A DNA stretch of 16,729 bases, taken from Phoronis ovalis (taxonomy: Eukaryota; Phoronida; Phoronidae). How positions within the stretch are numbered: position 1 is the stretch's first letter; each line of letters opens with the position of its first letter. The notes under the pieces are model-generated. The model worked only from the letters and a program-made list of their open reading frames with translations. It had not been told where the DNA came from and made no database searches. The position numbers and the translations under genes are program-made. Positions 1-9,503 of this stretch are shown in pieces. Where the stretch lies: the NCBI GenBank assembly GCA_028565635.1, contig JAOXYB010023014.1, positions 1-16,729 of the forward strand, read 5' to 3'.

Positions 1-90
1 ACTGTATAGTCAGTCCCTATGCAACAGTTATATTTTTTAAAGAATTGTACCACTATCGATGCTTACATTTTTTAAGGTTACTGCACTTAC

Positions 91-215
91 CGTCTTGTAT
101 TTGAATGTAGTCTGCAAAGCATTTGTAATCACTTTCTAACATTGAGTCTATTATTCGTATCCTGATCACTTCATAGTCATGTTGAGCTTTGATCAACCAC
201 TTACAAGTAATCATG
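91..215 (-). other. CUB gene exon 3 (middle of CUB domain)
   Basis: Acceptor TTTTTTTGTAG|C with the exon starting at 215; donor GACG|GTAAGT at 90. In the frame set by exon 2 it is open throughout and reads MITCKWLIKA, EVIRIRIID, then DYKCFADYIQIQDG. This matches the CUB order Cys-x-Trp-x-Ile, a hydrophobic strand, an acidic Asp, then Cys-x-x-Asp-Tyr-(I/V)-x-I-x-Asp-Gly. It ends in phase 1, so the last CUB strands are encoded left of the window. Confidence 0.85.
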
Positions 216-2651
216 CTACAAAAAAAGAAAAAGCTGCTTAATTGTGAGCTTTCATGGAGCGTAATTGATGTTTTCGTTATTAAAATGATAATTGTCTGTC
301 AAATGCACATTTGTCATCAATTATATTGAAAGCATGAAATTGTTGCGTTTTGTCACTGGGTTGAACCACCAATTGTTTGACCACCTAAAAGAATATGTTC
401 GACTACCACCTCTTTCGCTAATTTTCATTTCCTAAATATTCGACCACCCTATTTTCTCCTAAAATCTCCTTCTTTGCATGCGGCGCGGATATATATGTTC
501 TCTACATTGGTTCAAATGCGCCGCGAATTAAATCCACATCATTAAGATTTTATTAGAATTTGTAATAGTTCATCACCTAGCTAAGCTGTCAAAAATTGAT
601 AATTACCTTCGGTACTAGGTGGTGGCGCGAGGATTATGTATTTACTCCCGCCGGATATCCCTCGAAAAGGCCGGTACGGACGGCGAATTTGAACCAAACT
701 TGCTAATTTTTTGTTTAGGTCGCCATCGGATGGGTCAAAATGACAACTTGATTAGATTTCGGTGAATATATTGATACTTTTAATATCATTTTAGTTTTCA
801 CTAGTTTGACCAGCAAAAGTTAAAATTAATAAAATGTGGACGGATTAATGTTTAGCAATAGAAGTTACATGGTGCAAGCTTGGCTGAAGCACATAAATTG
901 GACAAACGACGATCTCGGTAATTTTAGTCGTGCACAGTATTTTCTGAATTATCAAAGTTAAACGTGTCCAAAATTTTAATTGATGACCGGATGAACAAGT
1001 CACCTTATTATGGTGTTGCAATAGCAATATTCATTGCAGACGGACGCCTATACTTATCTTCAGAAACCGTGGGAATAAATATTTCATAGAACATTTGCAA
1101 GTTCTCTTAATAAGCTTACTCAACAACTGCAAAAACGACACGCGATTATTTCGCTGTTCTAATCTGATTAAAAATGACTAATTTATAATGACGCGCGCGC
1201 ATTGTCATATAGTGATACTGGACAACAAACTGGACAATGCAAGACGCTAATTGCGTCACAGTTATACAATTCAAACGTGTTTATTAGTTGTAACTCACCT
1301 GCCATATTCTTCAGGGTAGTTTGGTGACGATATTGTCTTGGGTGTTGACAGTGCTGTTTCATAAATATTTCGAGTTAATGGGCATGTATTTTGACCTGCA
1401 TGTAGAAGAAATTGATATTTTTACTATGACACACATACATTATAATTTCTGTTTGATTTAATTACGTCCTCTGATAAGTTCAGTTAGCAAAAGAAGCATA
1501 AGCCATATGTAGTAGGCATTCGAATTCGATGTTAGCCGATTCATGTAAAATTTGCCCTATTATAATAAAATGGGACAATACATCGGGTGCTCTTAAGTTA
1601 ACCAGTAAGTCAAAAAAATGGTTAATTCCACTACGTTTCATATACTGGCGAAACTAAAAACAAGTCAAGAATATGGTAACGGTTTAATAAAGTTTCAAAC
1701 TTAAAAATTTCAGAATGTTTTTCCTTAAAAATCATATAAATTTAGTGAAGTTCAAATATAGTACCACGCTTCGTTTATCAATTATAATATTTAATTAATT
1801 TCTTTGTATGGGTCATCCACACTTTAATTATATATGTATACGCAATTGTATACATAGACAATAAATGTTGAGCTGATATCTGTAGTTTACTGAGAGGTAT
1901 TTATCATCTAATTTCTGGGCTATGCCTATGGTTAACCTTATGTTGTAATTACTTACTTTATTTTCGACAATGTAGGTTACTACGGAAACACACATTAATG
2001 ACTTTTTTTTAAAATCATCATTGCACACAAAAAAGTAATATTATGATAGATATTTTCCGATACCATATAAAATACATGAAATTAATGATTACTTATTTAA
2101 GCCTGTATTTCCTTACTTTGTTAAAAGTATCAGCACCGGTATGGTACTAAGTCTGATATTTTGGAGCAGGAATTTAGATACCATACGAAAGGCAGGTAAT
2201 ATAAAATGAATAATTGGTTGTGGTTGCAACGGATACACTGTGGTAGAGTGCGTAATCACACATACCCTGTCTCAAAATAAATTTAAATTCTGCTCTTACA
2301 AACGAAGTATTTTTAAAAATAAAAATACACCAAAAGATACAATTAGTTCCAATACATTATTCTATACGTGGGTACAAGGATCAACGCAATTATACCAAAG
2401 TGATTAATTACACTGGCACCAAATTCCACTGTGATCATCTGGTCATTGCACATAAAAACGAAAAACGATGTTTGAATAGCCTCCTCTGTAAAACATCTAA
2501 CAAGTGAGAAACCATCAGGACATCTGCATTATCTAATCCGTATTTGATTTTTTTTGAATTTATAAAAAGTATTTTAAATAAGATTCTTACCCTCGCACAT
2601 TATAAAACAACTGGTTACTACAGTAATCGTTATAAGCGTCAATGTGTACAT
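91..2651 (-). CDS. Secreted CUB-domain protein, 5' part (three exons, runs off left edge)
   Basis: Three minus-strand exons join in frame: 2651-2591, 1395-1299 and 215-91. Introns are 1396-2590 (phase 1) and 216-1298 (phase 2), and the third exon ends in phase 1 at a GTAAGT donor (90-85). The 93 complete codons give a hydrophobic signal peptide (MYTLTLITITVVTSCFIMC), then the start of a CUB domain: a cysteine at NTCP, the hallmark TISSPNYPEEYG, CKWLI, and DYKCFADYIQIQDG, which carries the conserved Cys, Asp-Tyr and Asp-Gly of the calcium-binding edge. CUB domains are extracellular protein- or carbohydrate-binding modules of about 110 residues; roughly the last 40 lie beyond position 1. A single domain fragment cannot say which CUB protein this is. 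Phase-1 introns before exon 2 and after exon 3 are usual for shuffled extracellular modules. Each ORF is too short to show in a long-ORF search. Confidence 0.82.
361..449. repeat. Degenerate GACCACC repeats in CUB intron 2
   Basis: Four related copies occur at irregular spacing: TTGAACCACC (361-370), TTTGACCACC (376-385), TTCGACTACCACC (about 398-410) and TTCGACCACC (about 439-448). They look like internal sub-repeats of an old mobile element, but no element ends are clear. Confidence 0.4.
507..697. repeat. Inverted repeat pair around a G+C-rich patch in CUB intron 2
   Basis: TTGGTTCAAATGCGCCG at 507-523 matches the reverse complement of 681-697 (TTGGTTCAAATTCGCCG) at 16 of 17 positions, with 157 bp between. 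The patch is much richer in G+C than its surroundings. GGTTCAAAT also resembles a tRNA B box, so a tRNA-derived SINE or a small inverted-repeat transposon is possible. On the minus strand 608-704 has passable splice signals at both ends, but no frame stays open and the CUB reading frame runs directly from exon 2 to exon 3 without it. Confidence 0.4.
1299..1395 (-). other. CUB gene exon 2 (start of CUB domain)
   Basis: Minus-strand acceptor: a pyrimidine-rich tract, then ACATGCAG|GT, with the exon beginning at 1395. Donor: GGCAG|GTGAGT at 1298. The only useful frame starts with two bases finishing the previous codon and reads QNTCPLTRNIYE, later TISSPNYPEEYG. The SPNYP motif close after a cysteine is diagnostic of the N-terminal part of a CUB domain. 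The exon ends on two bases (AG) that make a serine codon with the first base of exon 3. Confidence 0.83.
2591..2651 (-). other. CUB gene exon 1, coding part (signal peptide)
   Basis: Reading down the minus strand from ATG at 2651, 20 codons encode a Thr/Ile/Val-rich hydrophobic stretch ending SCFIMCE, and one further G is left before the donor GAGG|GTAAGA (2590). That G completes a glycine codon with the first two bases of exon 2 (GAG G|GT CAA, Glu-Gly-Gln). The stretch has the length and hydrophobicity of a signal peptide, fitting an extracellular CUB protein. The start context has G at -3. An ATG 11 bases upstream (2662-2660) opens a 7-codon reading frame that overlaps the chosen start in another frame. 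Confidence 0.72.
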
Positions 2652-2707
2652 TCCCTCTTCATAACTTTGATCTTCTTCTTTTGCAAGTTTTTAAAGAAAG
2701 TGTGTAA

Positions 2708-2714
2708 TTTTATA
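2708..2714 (-). promoter_or_regulatory. Possible TATA box of the CUB gene
   Basis: The minus strand reads GCATATAAAATTAC here, 58 bases upstream of the signal-peptide ATG. Transcription starting about 30 bases downstream (near 2685) would give a leader of about 30-35 nucleotides. In such A+T-rich DNA a TATAAAA can occur by chance, so position is the only support. Confidence 0.35.
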
Positions 2715-4090
2715 TGCATAATCAAATGTTAAATATCATTATGGTCGAGGTGGCAATTATAACTTTATTCAACTCGATCTATCTAACTGCATGATTTAGC
2801 TGTTCTAAAAATCTTATGGAGATAGGAAGCAACAAGCCAAACTATGGGAATCATTCCGAAAAAAATAATCTGATTAAAATTAAACAGTTTAGATGGAAAG
2901 ATTGTTGAAAAAAGTCATGTAGTTGGTAGAGAATACAAATATCTAATATATTAGGATCATCGGTCATTGTATTTTATATTATTCAAGAGAAGCAGGTGTT
3001 GCGATCCCTTGGATGTCCAATATAAATATAAAATTAAAACAACTTAAAAGGTCTACATATACATAGTTTTCTATGTTCTAAATTTATGATAAATATTAGC
3101 GATTAGTTTATCTTGTTTTTTTGTTTTATACGATAAAGGCATACTAGGCTTAGCATAGATCACGTAATTATAGGTACTTTATCACCGTTTCGTAATAAGC
3201 AACTTCTCAAAGGCTAGAAGAGATATATAACAACAGGTTTAAATGTTACTTATGTTCTAGTCATATGTATAACTTCTACATGGCAACTAGTGACGATGGC
3301 GAAAACAAATGTTTCCAGTATGTCCCGTTTTATGGATGAATGTGCGAGCATTCTGAAAATAACGTGATTGTTCAATAAAAAAATATGGCATTCTGGGAAG
3401 GTCTGTTGCATGGAATTATTTTCTTCATCATCCCCTGAATTAATCCCTGACCACAATCAATTTATGAGTATATAATGAACTATTATTTCAATAATATAAT
3501 CTTTTATAACAAACTCTATCAAAACTCATTCAGTAAAGACGATGAAACGGAAATAATAATCCTTGTAGCGTGTTAACATAGAGGATTTGACATGCAATAC
3601 ATTTTACTCTTCATCTCTAATTATTAGTTACTATTGTGAGTATCTATTCAGCTATGTGAAACTTTTTTTTACTTTTTATTAATTCCAGTTCCGAATAAAT
3701 CAAGATTATTGCTTTTTAAATAAAACATGATATAATATACAAATCTTGCTATTTTTATCGAAAGACTGATATACAATTATGAAAAGAACAAATTAAGTTA
3801 AGCAAAAATGCATTCCGATTATAATTTTGAAACCAACACAACTATATAGTGTTTCATTTTAAGACAAATTAATTTATTTTAAAATGTCATTAGCGTATCA
3901 AGAATTAAAGTTATTTCGATATGTAACGGAAGAGATCGTCAGTAGCGTGAGCATTATGAAAAGGAAACAACTAAATTTTATGCTAACATGGTTAATACAT
4001 GTTTTTCTTTTGATTTAAAGAAATACATAATTTCATGCAACGAATATACATCGCTAGTTATTCTTCATCGTTTACTTGACGGAAGTCGCA

Positions 4091-4240
4091 CTGACCGTGA
4101 GTGATTGAAAGGAGATCAGCCTTATGACCCCCCCCCTGGATGACGCCCTATACAAACATATGCCCGAACCCCGGCGCGAACTCTTGACCATTAATCTGCA
4201 TTGCTCCTTACAACTCGTGCTTGCGTGAAGTCATGCAGAA
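4091..4240. other. G+C-rich island with a run of nine C
   Basis: A local G+C-rich patch contains nine consecutive C (4128-4136) and CCCCGGCGCG. A plus-strand frame is open for 40 codons (MTPPLDDALYKHMPEPRREL, then about 15 more residues) without good splice sites or a recognised motif. An old repeat fragment is as likely as an exon. Confidence 0.25.
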
Positions 4241-4672
4241 GAACCCCATTCAGGCAATATATAACTTATCCTGACATCAACTCACTTTTTCAATAAATGT
4301 AGTGGCTGCATTTCACGAGTATAATCAGAATAAAAAGAATTAATATTCATATACCATAATCGATATTTTATTTCATAACAAAGTATTTATAATTCTATTT
4401 GTATTTGGTCATAAATCGACTATCGGAAATTGAAAAGAACTTATAAAAGCCACAAAATCTGCTATTGTATAACTTAAATGTGTTAAATATAAACTTAGCT
4501 TCTTTGGTGTAATACAATAATGTTGTAGTTTAACCTTGAGTAACTAGCAATCAAACTTCTAGCGATAAATGAGCAAGATGCCATTGGAGATGTTTGTTGA
4601 CGATGCTTAAACTTGAATGATTTTATGAATTTATGATAAGGACGATATATTAGTATAGATATTAGACTACAA

Positions 4673-4682
4673 GGTGAGTACA
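4673..4682 (+). other. Isolated donor-like splice site
   Basis: CTACAAG|GTGAGTACAT is a near-consensus plus-strand donor. The preceding sequence is not open in any frame with a matching acceptor, so if used it would end a non-coding 5' exon, possibly of the gene starting at 6297. Position alone suggests this. Confidence 0.2.
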
Positions 4683-4875
4683 TAGGTATTAACACGTGCC
4701 TTATTTGAAATCTAAATGGCTTCTGGTGTAACAGGTAAAGTCCAGTAAGTCTGTTAGTGTAAGAATCGCACCTCGACGGGGACCACAGCATCAATTGCGG
4801 CATTTTCACTCTGTCCTACATGTTTTACACAAGATATAATTCCCGGGTATAATCGAATAGGTGAGCCCGTACAAT

Positions 4876-4889
4876 CGGGATTAATCCCG
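4876..4889. repeat. Perfect 14-bp palindrome CGGGATTAATCCCG
   Basis: The sequence equals its own reverse complement. It contains two opposed TAATCC cores (GGATTA and TAATCC), the site bound by K50 homeodomains such as Otx, Pitx and Goosecoid. It runs into CCCGGGGGAT, which also begins the transposon end at 10838. No function is shown. Confidence 0.35.
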
Positions 4890-5512
4890 GGGGATATTCT
4901 GCACATATGTATAGTAGTAAACGAAATTTGGAAGAGGCATCAGTTCCCTTTCATTTATAGTATGCATAAATTGCATGAACAAGGAAGTTTAATTGATTAA
5001 GCTGTGTCCTTGCATAAAACCCCGGATATTTCTTTACAACCACTGGTTATAAGTGAACAGTATTAAAAGAAAAAAATTAATGGGTTACTAATTTTCCCGA
5101 CCGTTTTTTTATTGGCAGTAAGTTAAAACAAATATCTAAGTTTACTTAGTTTACAGCGTGGCCACAGATAAGACACGCGCATGAAAATCTTTATTTACTT
5201 TTGCTCAACTCGTCTAATCATATCCACATTTTAAACCTAAACTTTGTGGAATTCTAATCCTTTTAGTTAAAACTAACCTGAAAATATATTTTTTGCATGA
5301 AAAACAAATAGGAATTCATAGTTGTTATCCATAATTACAAATACAGTAGCATCCTCGGCAGAAGTGTACTTTCTTGGAACTTTGTCTCTAATGTAATATG
5401 TTTTTGTATACTAAGCAGTCTATTATCATGAGAAGTCAATTAATAATCATTTCACACTATACATTTAGAAAAAAACGAAAATCAATCAGAGGTCATATAA
5501 AATATAATGTGC

Positions 5513-5528
5513 ATTATTAATTAATAAT
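5513..5528. repeat. 16-bp A+T palindrome
   Basis: ATTATTAATTAATAAT is a perfect palindrome. With only A and T in A+T-rich DNA it is weak evidence of anything. Confidence 0.3.
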
Positions 5529-5854
5529 TTTTGATTTCCTGATTGTAAAATGTACAACTAGTACCACATATGTTTGAAAGGTCACCATCCATATTTCATA
5601 ACTAAGTGAAATCAAATATAAATTGTAAAAGTACAAACCGGTGGATTTTTACAATTTGGTTACATTTCAGGGTGCGATAAGAAGTTAAAGAAAATCCAAT
5701 ATTGCTGCTTCCTTGACTTTCATAATCAAAAGGATCTGTTAACGAGTGAAAAATTCTTGGGAAAAGCTTGCAGTAGCTGTTGACAGAGTTTTTAAAACAG
5801 TACGCAAGTAATTCGTCATTATTGAGGTTAGATTTAGAGGAGCACTGTATAGTC

Positions 5855-6036
5855 TACTCATGCAAGTTCTTCAACCAGGCATAGTAATCAATTGCTGATG
5901 CATGAAATGGCACCACTTGAATGCGCAGCACGATCGACAATTCTTTTGCGCCAAGAGTGTAAGAAGGGCGAGTAGATCATACACAGAAGGACGGTTACAA
6001 CTGTATCCCTATGTAAGCGGGTTACAATACTGCTTA
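5855..6036. other. Coding-like G+C-rich patch, strand undecided
   Basis: Within this stretch two plus-strand frames are open (MHEMAPLECAARSTILLRQE and on to TAG at about 5971; MKWHHLNAQHDRQFFCAK and on to TAA at about 6036), and so is a minus frame (5888-6103). Possible donors are GAGT|GTAAGA and TAT|GTAAGC; a possible acceptor is CAACCAG|G near 5879. It lies 0.3-0.4 kb upstream of the 6297 start, whose own frame has a stop just upstream, so it could only join that gene as leader. I recognise no motif. Confidence 0.25.
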
Positions 6037-6296
6037 GGCTAAACCAGTACCAATAGTGATAAATTAACTGACTGAAAACAAATTCTGCGAGATATCGAAT
6101 CATCCATTTGTATAATCCCCGAAGTATAATTATTAATTATTTGATAGAGAGAGATCGATATTGCAGTTATATGGCATAGTTTTTTGATAGGGGGGCTTCA
6201 TGGGACAATAAAAGAAGTATCAGTTAGTCATGTTCAGCTGTGTAGCTTTAACCCTTTTCGAAACTTGTTAGTGAGATCACATTATTAAAAAAAAAG

Positions 6297-6560
6297 ATGG
6301 ACAATTTGAACTTAAATGGACAAGCATGCTCAGGTTTCAATGCTAAATATAACAAAGGACAAAAACAGAAAAATGCAGCAAATATGGGAAAGACGCGTAC
6401 AAGTCTTGGAGTGGAATTACCCCGTATAGACATTAGGCCAATAAGTGTTGTTAGCTATGCAAGTTGCCCGTTGCCAGAAAGGAAGTCAATGGATCTGCTA
6501 CCAGAAGACATAATTATGGGTAGGCAGGCAATGTCGGCCGGAATGCCAGGAAAGCAAAAG
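6297..6560 (+). other. 257-residue gene exon 1
   Basis: Eighty-eight codons from ATG 6297 to GGAAAGCAAAAG|GTAAGT, phase 0. The first 35 residues are rich in Asn, Lys and Gln, followed by LPRIDIRPISVVSY and LLPEDIIMGRQAMSAGMP. Beyond the donor the frame stays open for only 23 more codons. The minus-strand ORFs over this exon are its shadows. Confidence 0.82.
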
Positions 6561-9285
6561 GTAAGTACCTTGAAGAAAAGATGTTCATTGAGCTTACGCA
6601 CACTAATCTTGAAACAGTTGAAAGGACTATAGAATATAATTGATACAGCAATTGACCATGTTTTTATTTTGTTCTTTTTCATCAATACGACTACTTTTGT
6701 AACTTCTGTGAGCTTATATTCAGAAATAGTGATGAATTGTTTGTTTTTGAGTGAGTATATCGCACTCTCCTGTGTCACCATGAAATTCGCATCTTAATTA
6801 CTTAATTAACAGGATTTCAAATTTCAATTTTTAATGTCTTGCTTTTTAGAAAAGTTTCTGTTTTGTGAATTTCCATTATAAGTTCCCTAGCCTATAGCTG
6901 AATGTAGCTCAGGATTTGATATCTGCTGGTATCAGCCGTAAGTAAGAAAACAAGTATCTTCACATGTAGCATTGCGTCATACAATGAATATGAGCAAACT
7001 GCAATTCAATATTTATCCATATCATAAATACCTGAAAGGATGAGTTCGCAAGCGATCATAATTATCATCATTTTTACTCAATGGCGAAAAGTTGGTCACA
7101 TTCAAATGAGCAGTGTGATCCCAATCGTACTCGTCCATGTGGACCGATTTCGAATGCTTATTGTTGGCAATATCAGATAATTATAACGGTAATTTGCGAA
7201 ACAAAAACGTTTCTACAAAAACGGCGCATTCGAAAATTATCAAATTTTGAATCCTGTTAGGTACTATATCACTCACGCTGACAGAAAATGTTTCAACCTT
7301 TTTTCCACTAGGACGTTAAATGAAAATAACATACGAATTTCAGGGTGACACGGGTCGATGTACTATACAGAAATGTTTGCAGACGCCCCCAACACACCAC
7401 TAGTACCACTTACAGTTAGTTTTAATGAATGATTACATTTTTGAATTGCATGACTTTTATATAAATATGAAGAATGCAGATACAATTTAAAACATGCATA
7501 ACACTAAATATGTACTTAATTATTAAAATACACAGGTAACCCCAGTAACTTGTGTGCGTGATGAAGAGATATATCTAATCACGCACTATAAAACTGTATA
7601 TTTTATACATTTCATTTTCAGAGACAATTACAAAGCTTTCATAGTTCTCACAATTTTGAGATGCATTTTTCCACTGAGCAGAGACCATTTACAAGGCAAG
7701 AGTATAAACCTGCCACAGCTACCGTACCAAAGCGAGGACTCATAAAATTGACAGCACTGGAGCTTGAATTAAGAAATCCAGATTTATTCAAAACATCACA
7801 GAATTATAGGCCACACACAGGTAATTTAGGAACTGAGGTTGTACAAGTCCTTATAGTCATCACCTATATGCCAATAATAAGAGGTGCATATAAGGCGGTG
7901 GTGAGTGTAGATGAGACACAGAGAAGAGAGCTAGAGGCCGGGGTCTTCGGCATGACCCCAACAAAAAATGTCACTATAATCTGGTACATCCGGAAACAAT
8001 TTTAATGCAGGATATAGTTGTTTTTGTAAATTTTCCGTTGTAAGACGCCTTCCTCGAAGAAAACTGCGATTGATTGCTTCCTTATCAATATAACGTTACG
8101 TTTCCTTGACTATTAATCCTTTCTATGTAAATGTTGTTACACTGCATCCTTTACCACGAAATGTGACTGCATAGTGTCATTGTACTAATTATACAACACA
8201 TTCTGGTGTATACCGCGAAGTGTCTTCATGCATTTTTAAATTTTCGTGGAAGGTCAACGCGCAGCTAGCTGGAGAATAACAATATCATTTTATAATTCAA
8301 TTGCCGGCCGGTTTTTGCAGTATCTATGAAAAGAGGGGAAAACAGGGGTAACTATTTAAAATGGCTGGTTCTGAAAGAACATTTTAAAACCAATCATTAA
8401 AACTCAGAATAAATATTTTACGCAGTCATATGCTTTCTATTGCCAACTGTTTTGCAGAAAATGGGCTAGCAAAACAACGTACACGTATAGCAACTCCTCC
8501 AAGAACAAAAAATTGTCGTAAGCTTGGTGCCATATCTAGAGACAATAATAATCACCATGATCTCCTCACAACTTGGGGCCAGATTTCAAGGGAATGTTCT
8601 ACAGTAGGAGATTTACAAAGAACGGTGCTACAATATGCGGTAAGACTTACAGTACACCCTGCAAAAGGCTCTGTGTCCAGTGTCTGTTACCATGATTTGA
8701 TTTTTTATTGCATTTGCGGTTCTTGTGTACACGCAGATTTTTGCAAAATTTTAATCGCATGCATTCATTACTGTCAGAAAAAATATAGCACCTTGTCACA
8801 AGCGACAAGCCGCATAAAGTCGTTCTAGGCAGACTCTCGATGTACCGACAAACATCCGCAATAAAAACTAATCTAGAGCCTGTGAAGACTTCACTTCACT
8901 TTACCTGTACTCATTTTCCAATTGCGTGATTATTTATTTTTTCAGTACACTTAGTCTACCAAAATCAATAATTAATTTATTAAGTTAAGATACAAGAAAA
9001 TGCACAAGTGTCTGTAATGCAGTCGAAACTATATCTTTTTGTTACGAATAATGTATGGTGGTGTCAGTAGGAAGATGGTGTAAGTAAGTGTTTCTTAAAT
9101 TAAAGGCCTTATTATTGTTTTTCACTTAAATACAGTATAATAACATTATGTTTCAGGACAGGCAAACATTACTGAGAAATAGTAGTCCTACGATGATACA
9201 ACAGCCAGAGCAATGGTGTCCCGAGGAATCCTTGGATACCAATAGCGTACATATACCTATAACGGACATGGAACCTAATGATTAA
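6297..9285 (+). CDS. Uncharacterised 257-residue protein, complete four-exon coding sequence
   Basis: Exons 6297-6560, 7622-7820, 8458-8639 and 9157-9285 total 774 bases (257 codons plus TAA). Introns are phase 0, phase 1 and phase 0. All three junctions keep the frame and all sites are consensus-like (donors GTAAGT, GTAATT, GTAAGA; acceptors TTTTCAG, TTTTGCAG, GTTTCAG). The start ATG has A at -3 and G at +4, with an in-frame stop at about 6248-6250. The protein has no signal peptide or membrane segment, so it is probably cytoplasmic or nuclear. It is polar and basic to about residue 180: Lys/Gln/Asn-rich at 1-35, then LPRIDIRPISVVSY, a possible helix (LTALELELRNPDLF), and a basic stretch (KQRTRIATPPRTKNCRKLG). 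Residues about 185-220 (DLLTTWGQISRECSTVGDLQ onward) look helical; the tail is acidic (TDMEPND). I do not recognise a family. Length, composition and gene form would suit a small cytoskeletal, ciliary or nuclear adaptor, but that is only a guess. Confidence 0.82.
7622..7820 (+). other. 257-residue gene exon 2
   Basis: Acceptor CATTTCATTTTCAG|AGA; the phase-0 frame from exon 1 continues as RQLQSFHSSHNFEMHFSTEQ, and on through PATATVPKRGLIKLTALELE to NYRPHT plus one base. Donor CACACAG|GTAATT. The exon starts 39 bases before the first in-frame ATG (7661), which is therefore an internal methionine. Confidence 0.82.
7821..8005 (+). other. Open read-through of exon 2 into intron 2
   Basis: The exon 2 frame stays open for 61 codons past its donor, to TAA at 8003-8005, through moderately G+C-rich sequence. 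It includes a second strong donor, GCGGTG|GTGAGT (after 7900), and a 6-bp hairpin GGGGTC/GACCCC (7940-7945 with 7954-7959, 8-nt loop). The second donor is phase 0 and so compatible with exon 4 but not exon 3. An alternative 3' end, intron retention or exon-3-skipping form is possible. Confidence 0.3.
8458..8639 (+). other. 257-residue gene exon 3
   Basis: Acceptor TTGCCAACTGTTTTGCAG|AA; two bases complete a Glu codon begun by exon 2, then NGLAKQRTRIATPPRTKNCR and on to DLQRTVLQYA. Donor ATGCG|GTAAGA, phase 0. The ATG at 8430 lies inside the polypyrimidine tract and is not a real start. Confidence 0.82.
9157..9285 (+). other. 257-residue gene exon 4 (stop)
   Basis: Acceptor CATTATGTTTCAG|GAC, then 42 codons from DRQTLLRNSSPTM to an acidic end TDMEPND and TAA at 9283-9285. 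It contains a single Trp-Cys (QWCPEES). It is too short to appear as a long ORF. Confidence 0.8.
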
Positions 9286-9497
9286 AAATTACTTCGAATT
9301 ATATTACGTAATTGTGTATATATTTATTATGTAAGCTAACAAAAATTTGAGTATTTTTGGTGTCAAACGCCAGTGACAAACGTATAATTTACAGTAACTA
9401 TTTACTGATAAAGTAGCTTTCAAAGCTAATTGTAGTGTCCAACACACATGTACTTGCTGGAAAATTTATTCGAAATCCTTCAAAAGAAGGAATAACG

Positions 9498-9503
9498 AAT
9501 AAA
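9498..9503 (+). terminator. Likely poly(A) signal of the 257-residue gene
   Basis: AATAAA lies 213 bases after the stop codon, followed about 55 bases later by a G/T-rich stretch (TTTTGTGGGTCGGATCTGT). A second AATAAA at 9805-9810 is an alternative. Confidence 0.5.

Larger units (their letters stand above)
2720..6240. other. Spacer between the CUB gene and the 257-residue gene
   Basis: The spacer is mostly A+T-rich with no exon I can defend. Notable points inside are listed separately: a G+C-rich island near 4090-4240, a lone donor-like site at 4673/4674, a palindrome at 4876-4889 and a coding-like patch at about 5850-6036. The ORFs at 3250-3456 and 4495-4809 (minus) show no family motifs. 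Confidence 0.5.

Noticed and set aside
608-704. Extra minus-strand exon between CUB exons 2 and 3 (AATTAG acceptor, CCGAAG|GTAATT donor).
   Set aside because: All three frames contain a stop before the donor, and the CUB sequence is continuous without it.
3250-3456. 68-codon minus-strand ORF, with overlapping open plus frame.
   Set aside because: No motif, no convincing splice sites and A+T-rich composition.
4495-4809. 104-codon minus-strand ORF.
   Set aside because: No domain or periodic composition. It has an acceptor-like site at its start, but the best alternative frame stops early. Likely chance.
6455-6781. 108-codon minus-strand ORF.
   Set aside because: It is the shadow of exon 1 of the 257-residue gene, extended into the intron.
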